64,000 nt of DNA from contig PBLD01000002.1 of assembly GCA_002722255.1 (NCBI GenBank), positions 134,420-198,419 of the forward strand, written 5' to 3'. This document shows positions 16,934 through 26,047 of the stretch, piece by piece. The notes below the pieces were generated by a model. That model had not been told where the DNA came from. It searched no databases and saw only the letters and a list, made by a program, of their open reading frames with translations. Position numbers and translations under genes: made by a program. Position 1 is the stretch's first letter; each line of letters opens with the position of its first letter. This stretch comes from Winogradskyella sp. Its GTDB lineage: Bacteria > Bacteroidota > Bacteroidia > Flavobacteriales > Flavobacteriaceae.

Positions 16934-17746
16934 TTAAAAACTAGAAACTAATTTCCTTATAGCTACTAAATTTGTTAGTAATCCTTCAAGATTATCTAAA
17001 TGTAGCATGTTTGCACCATCGCTTTTAGCATTAGCAGGATCAAAATGCGTTTCAATAAATAGGCCATCTACATTATTAACCACTCCAGCTCTAGCAATAG
17101 TTTCAATCATATCTGGTCTGCCACCTGTAACACCAACAGTTTGGTTAGGTTGCTGTAAAGAATGGGTTACGTCTAAAACTGTAGGAGCATACTGACGCAT
17201 GGTTGGTATACCTCTAAAATCTACAATCATATCTTGGTAACCAAACATGGTCCCTCTATCGGTGATCCATGCTTTGTCACTGCCAGAGTCCTTTACTTTT
17301 TGTACAGCATGTTTCATAGATTCTGGACTCATAAATTGTCCTTTCTTCAAATTAACCACTTTACCAGTTTCAGCAGCTGCGACTACTAAATCCGTTTGTC
17401 TTACTAAAAAAGCAGGAATTTGTAAAACATCAACATACTCAGCTGCCTTTTCTGCATCAGATACTTCGTGGATGTCAGTTACTGTTGGGACATCAAAAGT
17501 TTCAGAAACTTTCTTAAGAATTTTTAGAGCTTTTTCATCTCCAATTCCTGTAAAACTATCAATTCTACTTCGGTTGGCTTTTTTAAAACTACCTTTAAAA
17601 ACGTATGGAATTTGTAGCTTATCTGTAATAGAAACTACCTTTTCTGCAATGCGTAGCGCCATGTCTTCTCCTTCAATAGCGCAAGGGCCACAAAGCAAAA
17701 AGAAATTGTTAGAATCTGTGTGTTTTAATTTAGGAACTGTTATCAA
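16934..17746 (-). CDS. kdsA: 3-deoxy-8-phosphooctulonate synthase (KDO-8-P synthase)
   Basis: 270 residues, the usual family length. It condenses phosphoenolpyruvate with arabinose-5-phosphate to form KDO-8-phosphate for the lipid A core. Diagnostic motifs: LLCGPCAIE near 18-26, FKGSFKKANRSR near 50, VTDIHEV, LQIPAFLVRQTDL and the C-terminal FIETHFDPANAKSDGAN with the loop that distinguishes KDO-8-P from DAHP synthases. The first codon is TTG at 17746; no in-frame ATG precedes the family's conserved start. A perfect -7 element (17772-17779) lies 26 bp upstream. No other LPS gene is adjacent. Confidence 0.95.
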   Translation of the reverse strand: MITVPKLKHTDSNNFFLLCGPCAIEGEDMALRIAEKVVSITDKLQIPYVFKGSFKKANRSRIDSFTGIGDEKALKILKKVSETFDVPTVTDIHEVSDAEKAAEYVDVLQIPAFLVRQTDLVVAAAETGKVVNLKKGQFMSPESMKHAVQKVKDSGSDKAWITDRGTMFGYQDMIVDFRGIPTMRQYAPTVLDVTHSLQQPNQTVGVTGGRPDMIETIARAGVVNNVDGLFIETHFDPANAKSDGANMLHLDNLEGLLTNLVAIRKLVSSF

Positions 17747-17771
17747 AGCTTAAGACTTAATTGTTAAGTCG

Positions 17772-17779
17772 CAAAGATA
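17772..17779 (-). promoter_or_regulatory. Predicted kdsA promoter, -7 element
   Basis: Minus strand TATCTTTG, an exact TAnnTTTG match, 25 nt before the TTG start of kdsA. No TTG at -33 distance is visible. Confidence 0.5.
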
Positions 17780-17814
17780 ATATTAATATGAATATGCATA
17801 AAGCTTTAGTAACC

Positions 17815-18333
17815 TTAGTTGGTAATAATATATTCAACGTTTAAAATTTCAAAGTTATCTGGTACACCAACGTTGGTTATAGGTTCTTCCAAACTATATG
17901 TAAAGATACAATTAGAGTTTGCAGGTATTTCTAGACAAGAATTTGAAGCGTCATTTACATAGTTAGCCGTAGAAAATTCAATATTAGTATATACTGTAAA
18001 ATATGGAATTCCAGTAACATCAAAATCGTTATTGTTATTTAATTGAATTTCAAATTGTAATAACGAAGTATTATTTCCTGTATCTGGCTCGTAATTAAAA
18101 CTTAAAATTTGATAAGAAAAATTCTCAAGCTTAGGAGGATCAATAACCTCTGGGTCTTCCGGCTCAGGAAAATTACAAGGCACTTCTTGTTCAATATCAT
18201 TGTAGTAGTATTGATGATTGCCTACTAAATACACTTGTTGTAAAGTAATGGTTTTGGTGCATGCATCTTCAGATGAGCATCCGAAAAAAGTTATAATCGG
18301 TATGATTAAGTATATAATTTTTAATTTTTTCAA
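17815..18333 (-). CDS. Putative lipoprotein of unknown function
   Basis: 172 residues. A basic N-terminus, hydrophobic stretch and lipobox TFFGC (Cys19), followed by SSEDACTK, mark an exported lipoprotein. The mature part is acidic and Pro-rich at 57-69 (PEPEDPEVIDPP), then beta-rich. I do not recognise a domain. Five cysteines in the mature part (for example CLEIPANSNC) may form disulfides. Flanked by kdsA downstream and a small membrane protein upstream (51 bp), possibly co-transcribed with the latter. Confidence 0.65.
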   Translation of the reverse strand: MKKLKIIYLIIPIITFFGCSSEDACTKTITLQQVYLVGNHQYYYNDIEQEVPCNFPEPEDPEVIDPPKLENFSYQILSFNYEPDTGNNTSLLQFEIQLNNNNDFDVTGIPYFTVYTNIEFSTANYVNDASNSCLEIPANSNCIFTYSLEEPITNVGVPDNFEILNVEYIITN

Positions 18334-18384
18334 AAGAAAGTTGCCTGTTTTTTTAAGTGAAATTAGGCTTTAAATATATAAAAA

Positions 18385-18744
18385 TCAAAACACCTTTTTT
18401 ATACTATTTCGTATAATCCATAGTGACATTACAAAGTTGCCAAAAACTAATGATCCACCATAAAAAAGCAAACGTTTAGAAGATTCTGACCAATTCATAA
18501 TGTTCAATAAATTAAATAAATAGGCGAGAATTAAATAAGACGACAAGCAAACAAACACAATGCCTAATGAAAAATTAAGATTCCTGTTTGGCTTAATAAC
18601 TTGCCATAAAAATGGTATGCCAAATAATAAAATTGGATACGCAGAAATACCATCGCTTCTATTTATAATTGTAAACCAATAAGCGACAATACTAATAAAA
18701 TAAAGGTACGGAATAAACTTGGTGTACTTGCTAATTGCATTCAT
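18385..18744 (-). CDS. Small four-helix membrane protein of unknown function
   Basis: 119 residues with about four hydrophobic segments (12-27, 36-50, 56-78 and 90-112) and basic tail. No family recognised. It is divergent from typA; the 189 bp between them hold a good typA promoter but no clear promoter for this gene. Confidence 0.6.
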   Translation of the reverse strand: MNAISKYTKFIPYLYFISIVAYWFTIINRSDGISAYPILLFGIPFLWQVIKPNRNLNFSLGIVFVCLSSYLILAYLFNLLNIMNWSESSKRLLFYGGSLVFGNFVMSLWIIRNSIKKVF

Positions 18745-18902
18745 CTGTTGTTAAATTTTAGGGTTCAGACGTAAATAGCCCAATTAGCGGTTGTATGAAA
18801 AGGCTTTTACTATTAATCAATTCTAGAACGACAAGATACAAACTGAAATTGTCTCATTTTTAAAATATAACATATAATTAACGATTTGAAAGGAATATGA
18901 TG

Positions 18903-18910
18903 TACCTTTG
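18903..18910 (+). promoter_or_regulatory. typA promoter, -7 element
   Basis: TACCTTTG is an exact match to TAnnTTTG, 23 nt before the typA ATG. A TTG at 18886-18888 lies 14 nt upstream, a shorter spacing than usual. Confidence 0.65.
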
Positions 18911-18933
18911 CGCGCTTAAAATCAGCATCAGTT

Positions 18934-20733
18934 ATGACTAAGATTAAAAACATTGCAATTATTGCGCACGTAGACCACGGAAAAACCACCTTGGTTGATA
19001 AGATTATGTACCATTGTCAGTTGTTTCGTGAAAACGAAAACACAGGAGATTTAATTCTCGATAACAATGATTTAGAACGTGAAAGAGGTATAACAATTAC
19101 TTCTAAAAACGTTTCTGTGGTTTATAAGGACACTAAAATCAATATTATTGATACACCTGGTCACGCCGATTTCGGTGGTGAGGTAGAGCGTGTATTAAAT
19201 ATGGCTGATGGTGTTTTACTTTTAGTAGATGCTTTTGAAGGGCCAATGCCTCAAACACGTTTTGTGTTACAAAAAGCTATTGATTTAGGTTTAAAGCCTT
19301 GCGTTGTTGTAAACAAAGTTGACAAAGAAAACTGTACACCAGAAGAAGTACACGAAAAAGTTTTTGACTTAATGTTTGAACTTGGTGCAGAAGAGTGGCA
19401 GTTAGACTTTCCGACAGTTTACGGTTCTGCAAAGAACAACTGGATGAGTGAAGACTGGCAAAAGCCAACTGAAAATATAGAGCCATTGTTAGATATGGTG
19501 ATTGAGCATATTCCTGAACCAAAAATCGAAGAAGGTACAACTCAAATGCTGATTACTTCTTTAGATTTTTCAAGCTTTACAGGACGTATTGCAATTGGTC
19601 GTTTAACAAGAGGAACATTAAAAGCTGGTCAGCCAATTTCTTTGGTAAAAAGAGATGGTTCTATAGTAAAGAGCAAGATAAAAGAGCTTCATACGTTTGA
19701 AGGTTTAGGACGTTTAAAAGTAGAAGAAGTACAAGCAGGTGATATTTGTGCTATTGTTGGTTTAGAAGGTTTTGAAATTGGTGATACCGTTGCCGATTTT
19801 GAAAATCCTGAAGGTTTAAAAACTATCGCTATTGATGAGCCAACAATGAGTATGTTATTTACCATTAACGATTCGCCTTTCTTTGGTAAGGATGGTAAGT
19901 TTGTAACATCTCGTCATATTAAAGATCGTTTGACAAAAGAGCTTGAAAAAAACTTAGCACTTAGAGTAGAAGAAACCAATAGTGCAGATAAGTTTATGGT
20001 ATTTGGTCGTGGTGTATTGCACTTATCAGTATTGATAGAAACAATGCGACGTGAAGGATACGAACTTCAAATTGGTCAGCCACAAGTAATCATCAAAGAA
20101 ATAGATGGTGTAAAATGCGAGCCTTTTGAAGAAATGACAATTGATTTGCCAGAAAACGTATCTGGTAAAGCCATTGAAATGGTGACGATGCGTAAAGGTG
20201 AAATGCTAAGTATGGAAGCTAAAGGTGACCGTATGGTGTGTGAGTTTATAGTGCCTTCTCGTGGTATTATAGGTTTGCGTAATCAATTGCTGACAGCAAC
20301 AGCAGGTGAAGCAATTATGGCACACCGTTTTAAAGAGTATCAACCGTTAAAAGGTGGTATTCCAGAACGTCAAAACGGTTCGTTAGTATCTATGGAAAAT
20401 GGTACTGCAATTCCATATTCTATTGACAAACTACAGGAAAGAGGAAAATTCTTTATTGATCCAGGTGAAGATATTTACGAAGGACAAGTTATTGGAGAAA
20501 ACTCTCGTCAAGATGATATGACGGTTAATGTTACCAAGACCAAAAAGTTAAGTAACGTACGTTCTGCAGGTGCGGATGACAAAGCTAAGATTGTACCAGC
20601 AATTAAGTTTTCGTTAGAAGAAGCTTTAGAATACATTCAAAAAGATGAATATGTAGAGGTAACACCAAACCATCTTAGAATTCGTAAGATTTTATTAAAA
20701 GAAGTAGATCGTAAACGAAATAAAAGTTTATAG
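18934..20733 (+). CDS. typA: Ribosome-associated translational GTPase TypA/BipA
   Basis: 599 residues, normal family length. The GTPase domain has P-loop AHVDHGKTT (11-19), RGITI switch I, DTPGHADFGGEVERV switch II and NKVD. It is followed by an EF-Tu-like domain II, EF-G-like domains and the TypA-specific C-terminus (LRNQLLTATAGEAIMAHRF, IGENSRQDDMTVNVTK). TypA binds the ribosome at the EF-G site and supports 50S assembly and growth under stress or cold. It has its own promoter and is followed by a strong terminator, so it is monocistronic. Confidence 0.97.
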   Translation: MTKIKNIAIIAHVDHGKTTLVDKIMYHCQLFRENENTGDLILDNNDLERERGITITSKNVSVVYKDTKINIIDTPGHADFGGEVERVLNMADGVLLLVDAFEGPMPQTRFVLQKAIDLGLKPCVVVNKVDKENCTPEEVHEKVFDLMFELGAEEWQLDFPTVYGSAKNNWMSEDWQKPTENIEPLLDMVIEHIPEPKIEEGTTQMLITSLDFSSFTGRIAIGRLTRGTLKAGQPISLVKRDGSIVKSKIKELHTFEGLGRLKVEEVQAGDICAIVGLEGFEIGDTVADFENPEGLKTIAIDEPTMSMLFTINDSPFFGKDGKFVTSRHIKDRLTKELEKNLALRVEETNSADKFMVFGRGVLHLSVLIETMRREGYELQIGQPQVIIKEIDGVKCEPFEEMTIDLPENVSGKAIEMVTMRKGEMLSMEAKGDRMVCEFIVPSRGIIGLRNQLLTATAGEAIMAHRFKEYQPLKGGIPERQNGSLVSMENGTAIPYSIDKLQERGKFFIDPGEDIYEGQVIGENSRQDDMTVNVTKTKKLSNVRSAGADDKAKIVPAIKFSLEEALEYIQKDEYVEVTPNHLRIRKILLKEVDRKRNKSL

Positions 20734-20754
20734 GAATTAATTCATTATAATTTT

Positions 20755-20790
20755 AAAAGAGAAATACTCAAGAGTGTTTCTCTTTTTTTT
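20755..20790 (+). terminator. Rho-independent terminator after typA
   Basis: AAAAGAGAAA (20755-20764) pairs with TTTCTCTTTT (20777-20786); the inner ACTC/GAGT also pairs. A run of T continues to 20790. Confidence 0.88.
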
Positions 20791-20801
20791 AGTCAACAAA
20801 C

Positions 20802-21041
20802 ATGGAGTTATTAGGAATTACAGGAACAGAATATGTTGGTTATTTAGCCTCTTTTATGGTACTTCTATCGTTCACGATGAAAGATGTAAAGAAACTTCGA
20901 ATGGTAAATATGACAGGTTGTGTTTTGTTTGTTATTTACGGTTTTCTAATGCCAACTCTTCGTGTTGGTTTGCCAATTATTATTGCTAATGCTGCTATTT
21001 TGGGTGTAAATATGTTTTATCTAGTTAAGAGGAAAAATTAA
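20802..21041 (+). CDS. YgjV-like small inner-membrane protein
   Basis: 79 residues with three membrane helices. GYLASFMVLLSFTMKDVKKLRMVNMTGC followed by VIYGFLMPTLRVGLPIIIANAAIL matches the Imp-YgjV family (short form) of unknown function; the arrangement also recalls half-transporters of the SemiSWEET type, but no transport motif is certain. The start lies 12 bp after the typA terminator, so its own promoter would have to overlap that hairpin or it depends on read-through. Homologues are sometimes labelled uroporphyrinogen decarboxylase; nothing in this sequence supports that. Confidence 0.7.
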   Translation: MELLGITGTEYVGYLASFMVLLSFTMKDVKKLRMVNMTGCVLFVIYGFLMPTLRVGLPIIIANAAILGVNMFYLVKRKN

Positions 21042-21055
21042 AAGAAGAGGTGTAT

Positions 21056-22018
21056 TTAGAGTAGTTCACCTTTGTGTTCAAAATTTGTGATCTCTCTTAT
21101 CTTATATGGCCTTGTATTTTGTGTTTCGTAATAGGTTCGCATTTGTAAATCTATTGCAATACCTGTCGTGAAGAGTTGTACACCTACTAATAACAATAGT
21201 ACACCTAAGATAAGAAGTGGTCGATCTCCAATATCATTACCAAGTATTTTTTCAATCAATAGGTAAATATTAATTATACAGCCAATAGCAAAAAATAAAA
21301 TTCCAAGGTTTCCTAAGAGATACAACGGTTTTTGTAGATAATTGCGCTGAAACGATATTAAAAGAATATCATTTATAACTTTAAAAGTTCTTCCTAAGCC
21401 ATATTTAGACTTTCCATATATTCTTCGATTATGGTTTACATTTATTTCTCCTACACGAGCTCCATTTAAATATGCAAGCAATCCTATAAACCGATGCATT
21501 TCGCCATAAAGATTTAATTCTTTAGCAATATTCTTTTTAAAAATCTTTAAAGCACATCCATGATCTTTTATATTCAGTTTGGTTGCTTTTCTAATTAAGA
21601 AATTAGCAATCTTAGATGGTAATCTTTTTAAAAAACTGTCTTTTCTATTGTTTCTAATACCAACAACTACATCCCAATTTTCGCTGAGTAATTTTTGGTG
21701 CATTGTTGGTATGTCAAATGCATCATTTTGTAAATCGCCATCCATAGTTACGATGTACTCACCACTTGCATTATCTATACCTGCTGCTAAAGCCGAACTC
21801 TGTCCGTAATTTTTACGAAGTTCAATGAGCTTTACTTTTGGATGATTTAAAGTTTTAATGGTATTCACAGTCTTATCTGTAGAAAAATCATCAACTAAAA
21901 TAATTTCAAAATGGTAATTCTCTAGAGCGTTATTTATGTTATGAAGTAGTGGTTCAATATTTTCTTCTTCATTATAAAGAGGTATTACCAGAGAGAGAGT
22001 AATTTTTTCTGAGTTCAT
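21056..22018 (-). CDS. GT2 polyprenyl-phosphate sugar transferase (DPM1/ArnC/GtrB-like)
   Basis: 320 residues. GT-A catalytic domain first: VIPLYNEEENI at 11-21, DDFSTD near 44, DGDLQND at 93-99 (the DxD acidic pair), then two C-terminal membrane helices at about 236-260 and 270-295. Enzymes of this build transfer a sugar from a nucleotide donor to undecaprenyl phosphate at the cytoplasmic face. The product would serve a GT-C transferase, and such a protein is encoded divergently at 22139. A promoter-like TAGCTTTG is upstream (22036-22043). Confidence 0.88.
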   Translation of the reverse strand: MNSEKITLSLVIPLYNEEENIEPLLHNINNALENYHFEIILVDDFSTDKTVNTIKTLNHPKVKLIELRKNYGQSSALAAGIDNASGEYIVTMDGDLQNDAFDIPTMHQKLLSENWDVVVGIRNNRKDSFLKRLPSKIANFLIRKATKLNIKDHGCALKIFKKNIAKELNLYGEMHRFIGLLAYLNGARVGEINVNHNRRIYGKSKYGLGRTFKVINDILLISFQRNYLQKPLYLLGNLGILFFAIGCIINIYLLIEKILGNDIGDRPLLILGVLLLLVGVQLFTTGIAIDLQMRTYYETQNTRPYKIREITNFEHKGELL

Positions 22019-22035
22019 GAATTAGCTGTGTAACA

Positions 22036-22043
22036 CAAAGCTA
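22036..22043 (-). promoter_or_regulatory. Predicted promoter, -7 element, of the GT2 gene
   Basis: Minus strand TAGCTTTG matches TAnnTTTG exactly, 17 nt before the ATG at 22018. No -33 TTG is evident. Confidence 0.45.
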
Positions 22044-22138
22044 TTATTTTTTAATTAATGTATCATTGTGTTGTTCGAAAAATAATTCTTCATGCTTATA
22101 GAAAAAAAAAGAAAGTATAAATTCGTAATTTATTATCT

Positions 22139-23911
22139 ATGTTGATGTCTATTTTAAACTCTATTTCGTACAAAAGAGCAGTTATATTTACCTTCTGTTT
22201 TATAGCCTTATTTGGTGTTTTATTGTCCTTTCAAGGTTTTGATGTTTGTGACGAAGGGTTAGCGCTTACGGTGTATCAGCAAGTTTTTAATTGTCCAAGT
22301 TGTATTGAGTTTAATTTTTACAGATGGTTTGCTGCTGTTTCAGGCGGCTTGTGGTATCTAATTTTTCCAGATGGTGGAATATGGTCATTTAGAGTTTTAA
22401 CTGTATTAAGCTTTTTAGTTTCAGCATATTTTGTGTTTAAGTTATTTAAAGGTTATATAAAGCCATATCAAATAGCTATTGGAGTCATTCTTTCTGCTTT
22501 CATAAGTGATTTTGGTTATTTAGTGTTTTATCATAATCATCTTACCATATTGCTTTATGTTTTAATTGTTTTCTGCTTACATAGAGGAATTTTAAATAAG
22601 AGGTTCTTAAATCTGTTTTTTGCTGGGTTTTTAACCGTTTTTTGCATCTTAAGCAGGTTGCCTAATATTACCTTATTAGCACTGTGCATTACATTTTTCT
22701 ATCCCTATTTTAGTGAAAAAGACACAAAAGAGAAAAAGCAACTTGTATTCAATTTCTTTAAGTATTACATATTAGGTATCACTGCTGGTATATTATGCTT
22801 CTTGCTTATCGCATTTTTATTAAATCATCAGAATTCTTTACTAAATTCATTGTACAGTACAATTGGTCATGGAACAGCGAGTGATGGAAATCATAATGTT
22901 TGGGCACTTTTAATGAAATATTTTGAAAGCTATTTGATTGTATTAATTTCAGGGATAAAATATATACTTATTGCACTAGTATGCTTAGTATCTAAGAGCG
23001 TTGTAAAAAACAAGTATCTGAATGTTGCTATCAACGTTATTTTTCTTTTGGTTTTTCTAAGATTTTTTAAAGGACAAGATATTTTTGAGCTGTACTTTTT
23101 TATTTTTTTAGGTAATGCGCTTTTGCTAATAAACAGAAATAGTAGTTTATCTCTTAAGTTATTGTCTGTAATGGCTTTAATTGTTGCTTTAGTTTTGCCT
23201 TTGGGAAGTGATGGCGCATTACATAATATGGGCTACGTTTCTGTTTGGTTAGCAATACCATTAGCTATTGCTTCTCTAAGCGATACGGATTTAAGCTTTT
23301 TAAAGAAGTTAAGCTTTAAAGACTATAAAATTAAGATTAATAAATCCTCTGTTTCCATGCTGTTTTTTATAACTCTAGTTGCCTATGCTTCACTTAAAAT
23401 ATATAAAATAAGTAATGAGGCCTACTTTGATTATGGAAGTAGATTGGAGAAAACATATAGTATTAATGCTCCATTGGCTAATAATATATACACTACCGAA
23501 AGAAGGTCAATTATTATAAACGATCTTTTGGAAAATATGAGTGATTATGTAAAACCGGATGATTATCTGTTAGCTTATGATAAAATTCCAATGATACATT
23601 TTTTGTCTCAAACAAAACCTTACATGAACACACCTTGGGTTTGGGTTTATAGTGGTCAAATGTTTGAAGAAAAGCTCAAAAAGGCTGAAAAGGAAATCGA
23701 TATACTACCAATAGTTGTTCAACAAAAATTTGAAACTATTGTAGCGTTTTCAGAACCTCTTGATAATTACATGTCAGAAAATGGAGTTGAAAATAATTTA
23801 CATAGCAATACACGTTCCAAGGCAATGAATAATTTTTTAAGTAGAAATAACTACAAGGAGGTGTGGAGTAATGATTATTTCATCATTTATGAACCAAACA
23901 ATAAGCGATAA
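22139..23911 (+). CDS. Polytopic membrane protein, probable GT-C glycosyltransferase
   Basis: 590 residues with about 11-12 hydrophobic helices and a soluble C-terminal domain (about 430-590). After TM1 it has GFDVCDEGLALTVYQQV, an acidic Asp/Glu pair in the first periplasmic loop as in GT-C enzymes (ArnT/PMT-like), which use polyprenyl-phosphate sugars. The divergent GT2 could supply that donor. Family membership is inferred from topology and this motif only. Start: ATG 22139 or the ATG two codons later. First of six plus-strand genes that include the amino-sugar and flippase genes. Confidence 0.65.
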   Translation: MLMSILNSISYKRAVIFTFCFIALFGVLLSFQGFDVCDEGLALTVYQQVFNCPSCIEFNFYRWFAAVSGGLWYLIFPDGGIWSFRVLTVLSFLVSAYFVFKLFKGYIKPYQIAIGVILSAFISDFGYLVFYHNHLTILLYVLIVFCLHRGILNKRFLNLFFAGFLTVFCILSRLPNITLLALCITFFYPYFSEKDTKEKKQLVFNFFKYYILGITAGILCFLLIAFLLNHQNSLLNSLYSTIGHGTASDGNHNVWALLMKYFESYLIVLISGIKYILIALVCLVSKSVVKNKYLNVAINVIFLLVFLRFFKGQDIFELYFFIFLGNALLLINRNSSLSLKLLSVMALIVALVLPLGSDGALHNMGYVSVWLAIPLAIASLSDTDLSFLKKLSFKDYKIKINKSSVSMLFFITLVAYASLKIYKISNEAYFDYGSRLEKTYSINAPLANNIYTTERRSIIINDLLENMSDYVKPDDYLLAYDKIPMIHFLSQTKPYMNTPWVWVYSGQMFEEKLKKAEKEIDILPIVVQQKFETIVAFSEPLDNYMSENGVENNLHSNTRSKAMNNFLSRNNYKEVWSNDYFIIYEPNNKR

Positions 23912-23969
23912 ATTGTTTTTGTAAGGAGTCTTTTATAACAGGTAGAAATAAATCATATATCTTAGCTAA

Positions 23970-24947
23970 ATGCAACAATTTGATATTAAATTATATCAAT
24001 CAACATTAAAAGAAAACTGGAACACCTTTCTCTTAGAAAGTAACCAGCAAACATTCTTATTCCAAAGAGGGTTTATGGATTATCATAGTGATAGATTTCA
24101 AGATTTTTCATTGATGATCTATAACAATGGTGAACTAACGGCATTACTACCTGCAAATAAAGTTGATCATGAAATCTATTCTCATCAAGGATTAACCTAT
24201 GGAGGATTGATTTATAAACCAAACCTAAAGAGTAAAGAGGTTATAAGCATTTTAAAATCAGTTTTAGAGTATCTATCAGAAAATGGAATTAAAACTCTCA
24301 TGATAAAAGAATTGCCTTTCGTTTTCTTAGATAATCAGACCAATAATCCACTAGCTTATTTGTGTTTTAAACTTAAGGCGCAATTACAGCGTATGGATTT
24401 GCATTCTACATTAGAACTAAAATTCAAAAGGTATAATAGAAGTAGAAAAAACGGTTATAAGAGAGGTTTAAAAAATAACCTTACAGTTAGAGAGACGGAC
24501 GAATTTAAAAGTTTTTGGAATGAAATTTTGATACCAAATCTTGATAATAAACATGATGTAAAACCAGTTCATAGCTTAGATGAAATTCAGCTTTTAAAAT
24601 CCAGATTTCCAAAGCAAATAAGACAATTTAATGTTTATCATAATGATACTATTGTAGCAGGAACAACTATTTTTGAAACAAAATATGTGGCACACAGCCA
24701 GTATATTTCTGGTAATGAAGATAAGAACACACTGGGTAGCTTAGATTTTTTACATCATTACCTTTTAGAAGAGGTTTTTGCTGATAAAAAGTATTTTAAT
24801 TTTGGGATTTCTAATGAAAATAACGGTCAGAATATTAATGAAGGATTGCAGTATTGGAAAGAAGGCTATGGAGCACATTCAATTACACAAGGGTTTTATA
24901 AAATTGAAACTTCAAAATACAAGCACTTAGAAGATATTTATGTATGA
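23970..24947 (+). CDS. GNAT/FemAB-like N-acyltransferase
   Basis: 325 residues, soluble. Two acyltransferase-like halves are visible; the second has RQFNVYHNDTIVAGTTIFE, HSQYISGNED and LGSLDFLHHYLLEE, typical of FemAB-related GNAT proteins in Bacteroidota glycan loci. The stop overlaps the start of the aminotransferase (ATGA at 24944-24947), so the two are translationally coupled. It is therefore the best candidate to acylate the amino group that the aminotransferase installs, in place of the hexapeptide-repeat acetyltransferases (FdtC/QdtC) of described pathways. Transfer of an amino acid rather than an acetyl group cannot be excluded. Confidence 0.68.
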   Translation: MQQFDIKLYQSTLKENWNTFLLESNQQTFLFQRGFMDYHSDRFQDFSLMIYNNGELTALLPANKVDHEIYSHQGLTYGGLIYKPNLKSKEVISILKSVLEYLSENGIKTLMIKELPFVFLDNQTNNPLAYLCFKLKAQLQRMDLHSTLELKFKRYNRSRKNGYKRGLKNNLTVRETDEFKSFWNEILIPNLDNKHDVKPVHSLDEIQLLKSRFPKQIRQFNVYHNDTIVAGTTIFETKYVAHSQYISGNEDKNTLGSLDFLHHYLLEEVFADKKYFNFGISNENNGQNINEGLQYWKEGYGAHSITQGFYKIETSKYKHLEDIYV

Positions 24948-26047
24948 TTAAGTTTTTAGACCTACATAAAATCAATAATAGATTTAGAGAAGAGCTCCAA
25001 GCATCTTTTACTCAGTCTTTGGATACTTCTTATTACATTCTTGGTCCTAATGTTAAGAAATTTGAAAGTGAGTTTGCTCACTACTGCGGAACAAATTATT
25101 GTATAGGAACTGCTAATGGTTTGGATGCTTTAACACTTATTTTAAAGGGATACATAGAAATTGGAAAGCTAAAAAAAGGAGACAAGGTTTTGGTGCCAGC
25201 AAATACTTTTATTGCAACCATTTTGTCTGTAATTCATGCTGATTTAGAGCCTGTATTAGTTGAACCAGATTCTAAAACTTATAATATCTCAATAAACGAG
25301 GTTGAAAATGCTTTAACAAAAGATATAAGAGCAATAATAATGGTTCATCTTTATGGGCAGCTAGCAGATTATGAAAATTTAAAAACAATAGCAAAGAAGC
25401 AAAATTTATTGCTAATTGAGGATGCAGCACAAGCACATGGAGCTATTTCTAGTTCTAAAAATATTAAAGCTGGTAATTTAGCGGATGCAGCAGCATTTAG
25501 TTTTTATCCAAGTAAAAATCTTGGAGCATTAGGTGATGGAGGTGCGGTAACCACTAACGATAAAGAATTGTTTGAAGCAGTTAGTTTATTAAGAAACTAC
25601 GGTAGCAAATTAAAATATAAAAATGAAGTTATTGGATACAATAGTAGATTAGATGATTTACAAGCTCCATTTTTAAGTATAAAGCTAAAATCTCTAGATT
25701 CTGATAATGCCAGAAGACGGTTTATAGCAAAATGTTACCTTAAAGAAATTGCAAACCCTAAAGTAAGTTTACCTTTCTATGATGAGTCTAAAAATCATGT
25801 GTTTTATGCTTTTGTAGTTGAGGTAGAAAATAGAGATGCTTTTATTAATCATTTAAATAAGAATGGTATAGAATGGCTGGTACACTACCCAGTTCCACCA
25901 CATAAACAAAAAGCTTTGCAAAGATTTTCTTATTTAAAGTTACCAATAACAGAGCAAATTCATAAAAGAATTATAAGTTTGCCAATAAGTCCTGTATTAT
26001 CTGACAAAGAGGTAAATACTGTGATAGAGGTTATAAATGCTTATTAA
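24944..26047 (+). CDS. DegT/DnrJ/EryC1/StrS sugar aminotransferase (FdtB/QdtB-like)
   Basis: 367 residues, the normal length. PLP-binding residues: EDAAQAHGA with Asp160, and SFYPSKNLGALGDGG with Lys191 as the Schiff-base lysine. YNSRLDDLQA and a terminal VHYPVPPHKQ are typical of sugar 3-aminotransferases making dTDP-3-amino-3,6-dideoxyhexoses. A matching 3,4-ketoisomerase is encoded at 31791-32198, which supports that reading. The dTDP-glucose genes rmlA and rmlB are not in the window. Coupled to the upstream acyltransferase by a 4-bp overlap. Confidence 0.9.
   Translation: MIKFLDLHKINNRFREELQASFTQSLDTSYYILGPNVKKFESEFAHYCGTNYCIGTANGLDALTLILKGYIEIGKLKKGDKVLVPANTFIATILSVIHADLEPVLVEPDSKTYNISINEVENALTKDIRAIIMVHLYGQLADYENLKTIAKKQNLLLIEDAAQAHGAISSSKNIKAGNLADAAAFSFYPSKNLGALGDGGAVTTNDKELFEAVSLLRNYGSKLKYKNEVIGYNSRLDDLQAPFLSIKLKSLDSDNARRRFIAKCYLKEIANPKVSLPFYDESKNHVFYAFVVEVENRDAFINHLNKNGIEWLVHYPVPPHKQKALQRFSYLKLPITEQIHKRIISLPISPVLSDKEVNTVIEVINAY

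Noticed and set aside
20774..20989. Overlapping reading frame across the typA terminator
   Set aside because: It starts within the terminator hairpin and overlaps the YgjV-like gene in another frame; no signal or family features.
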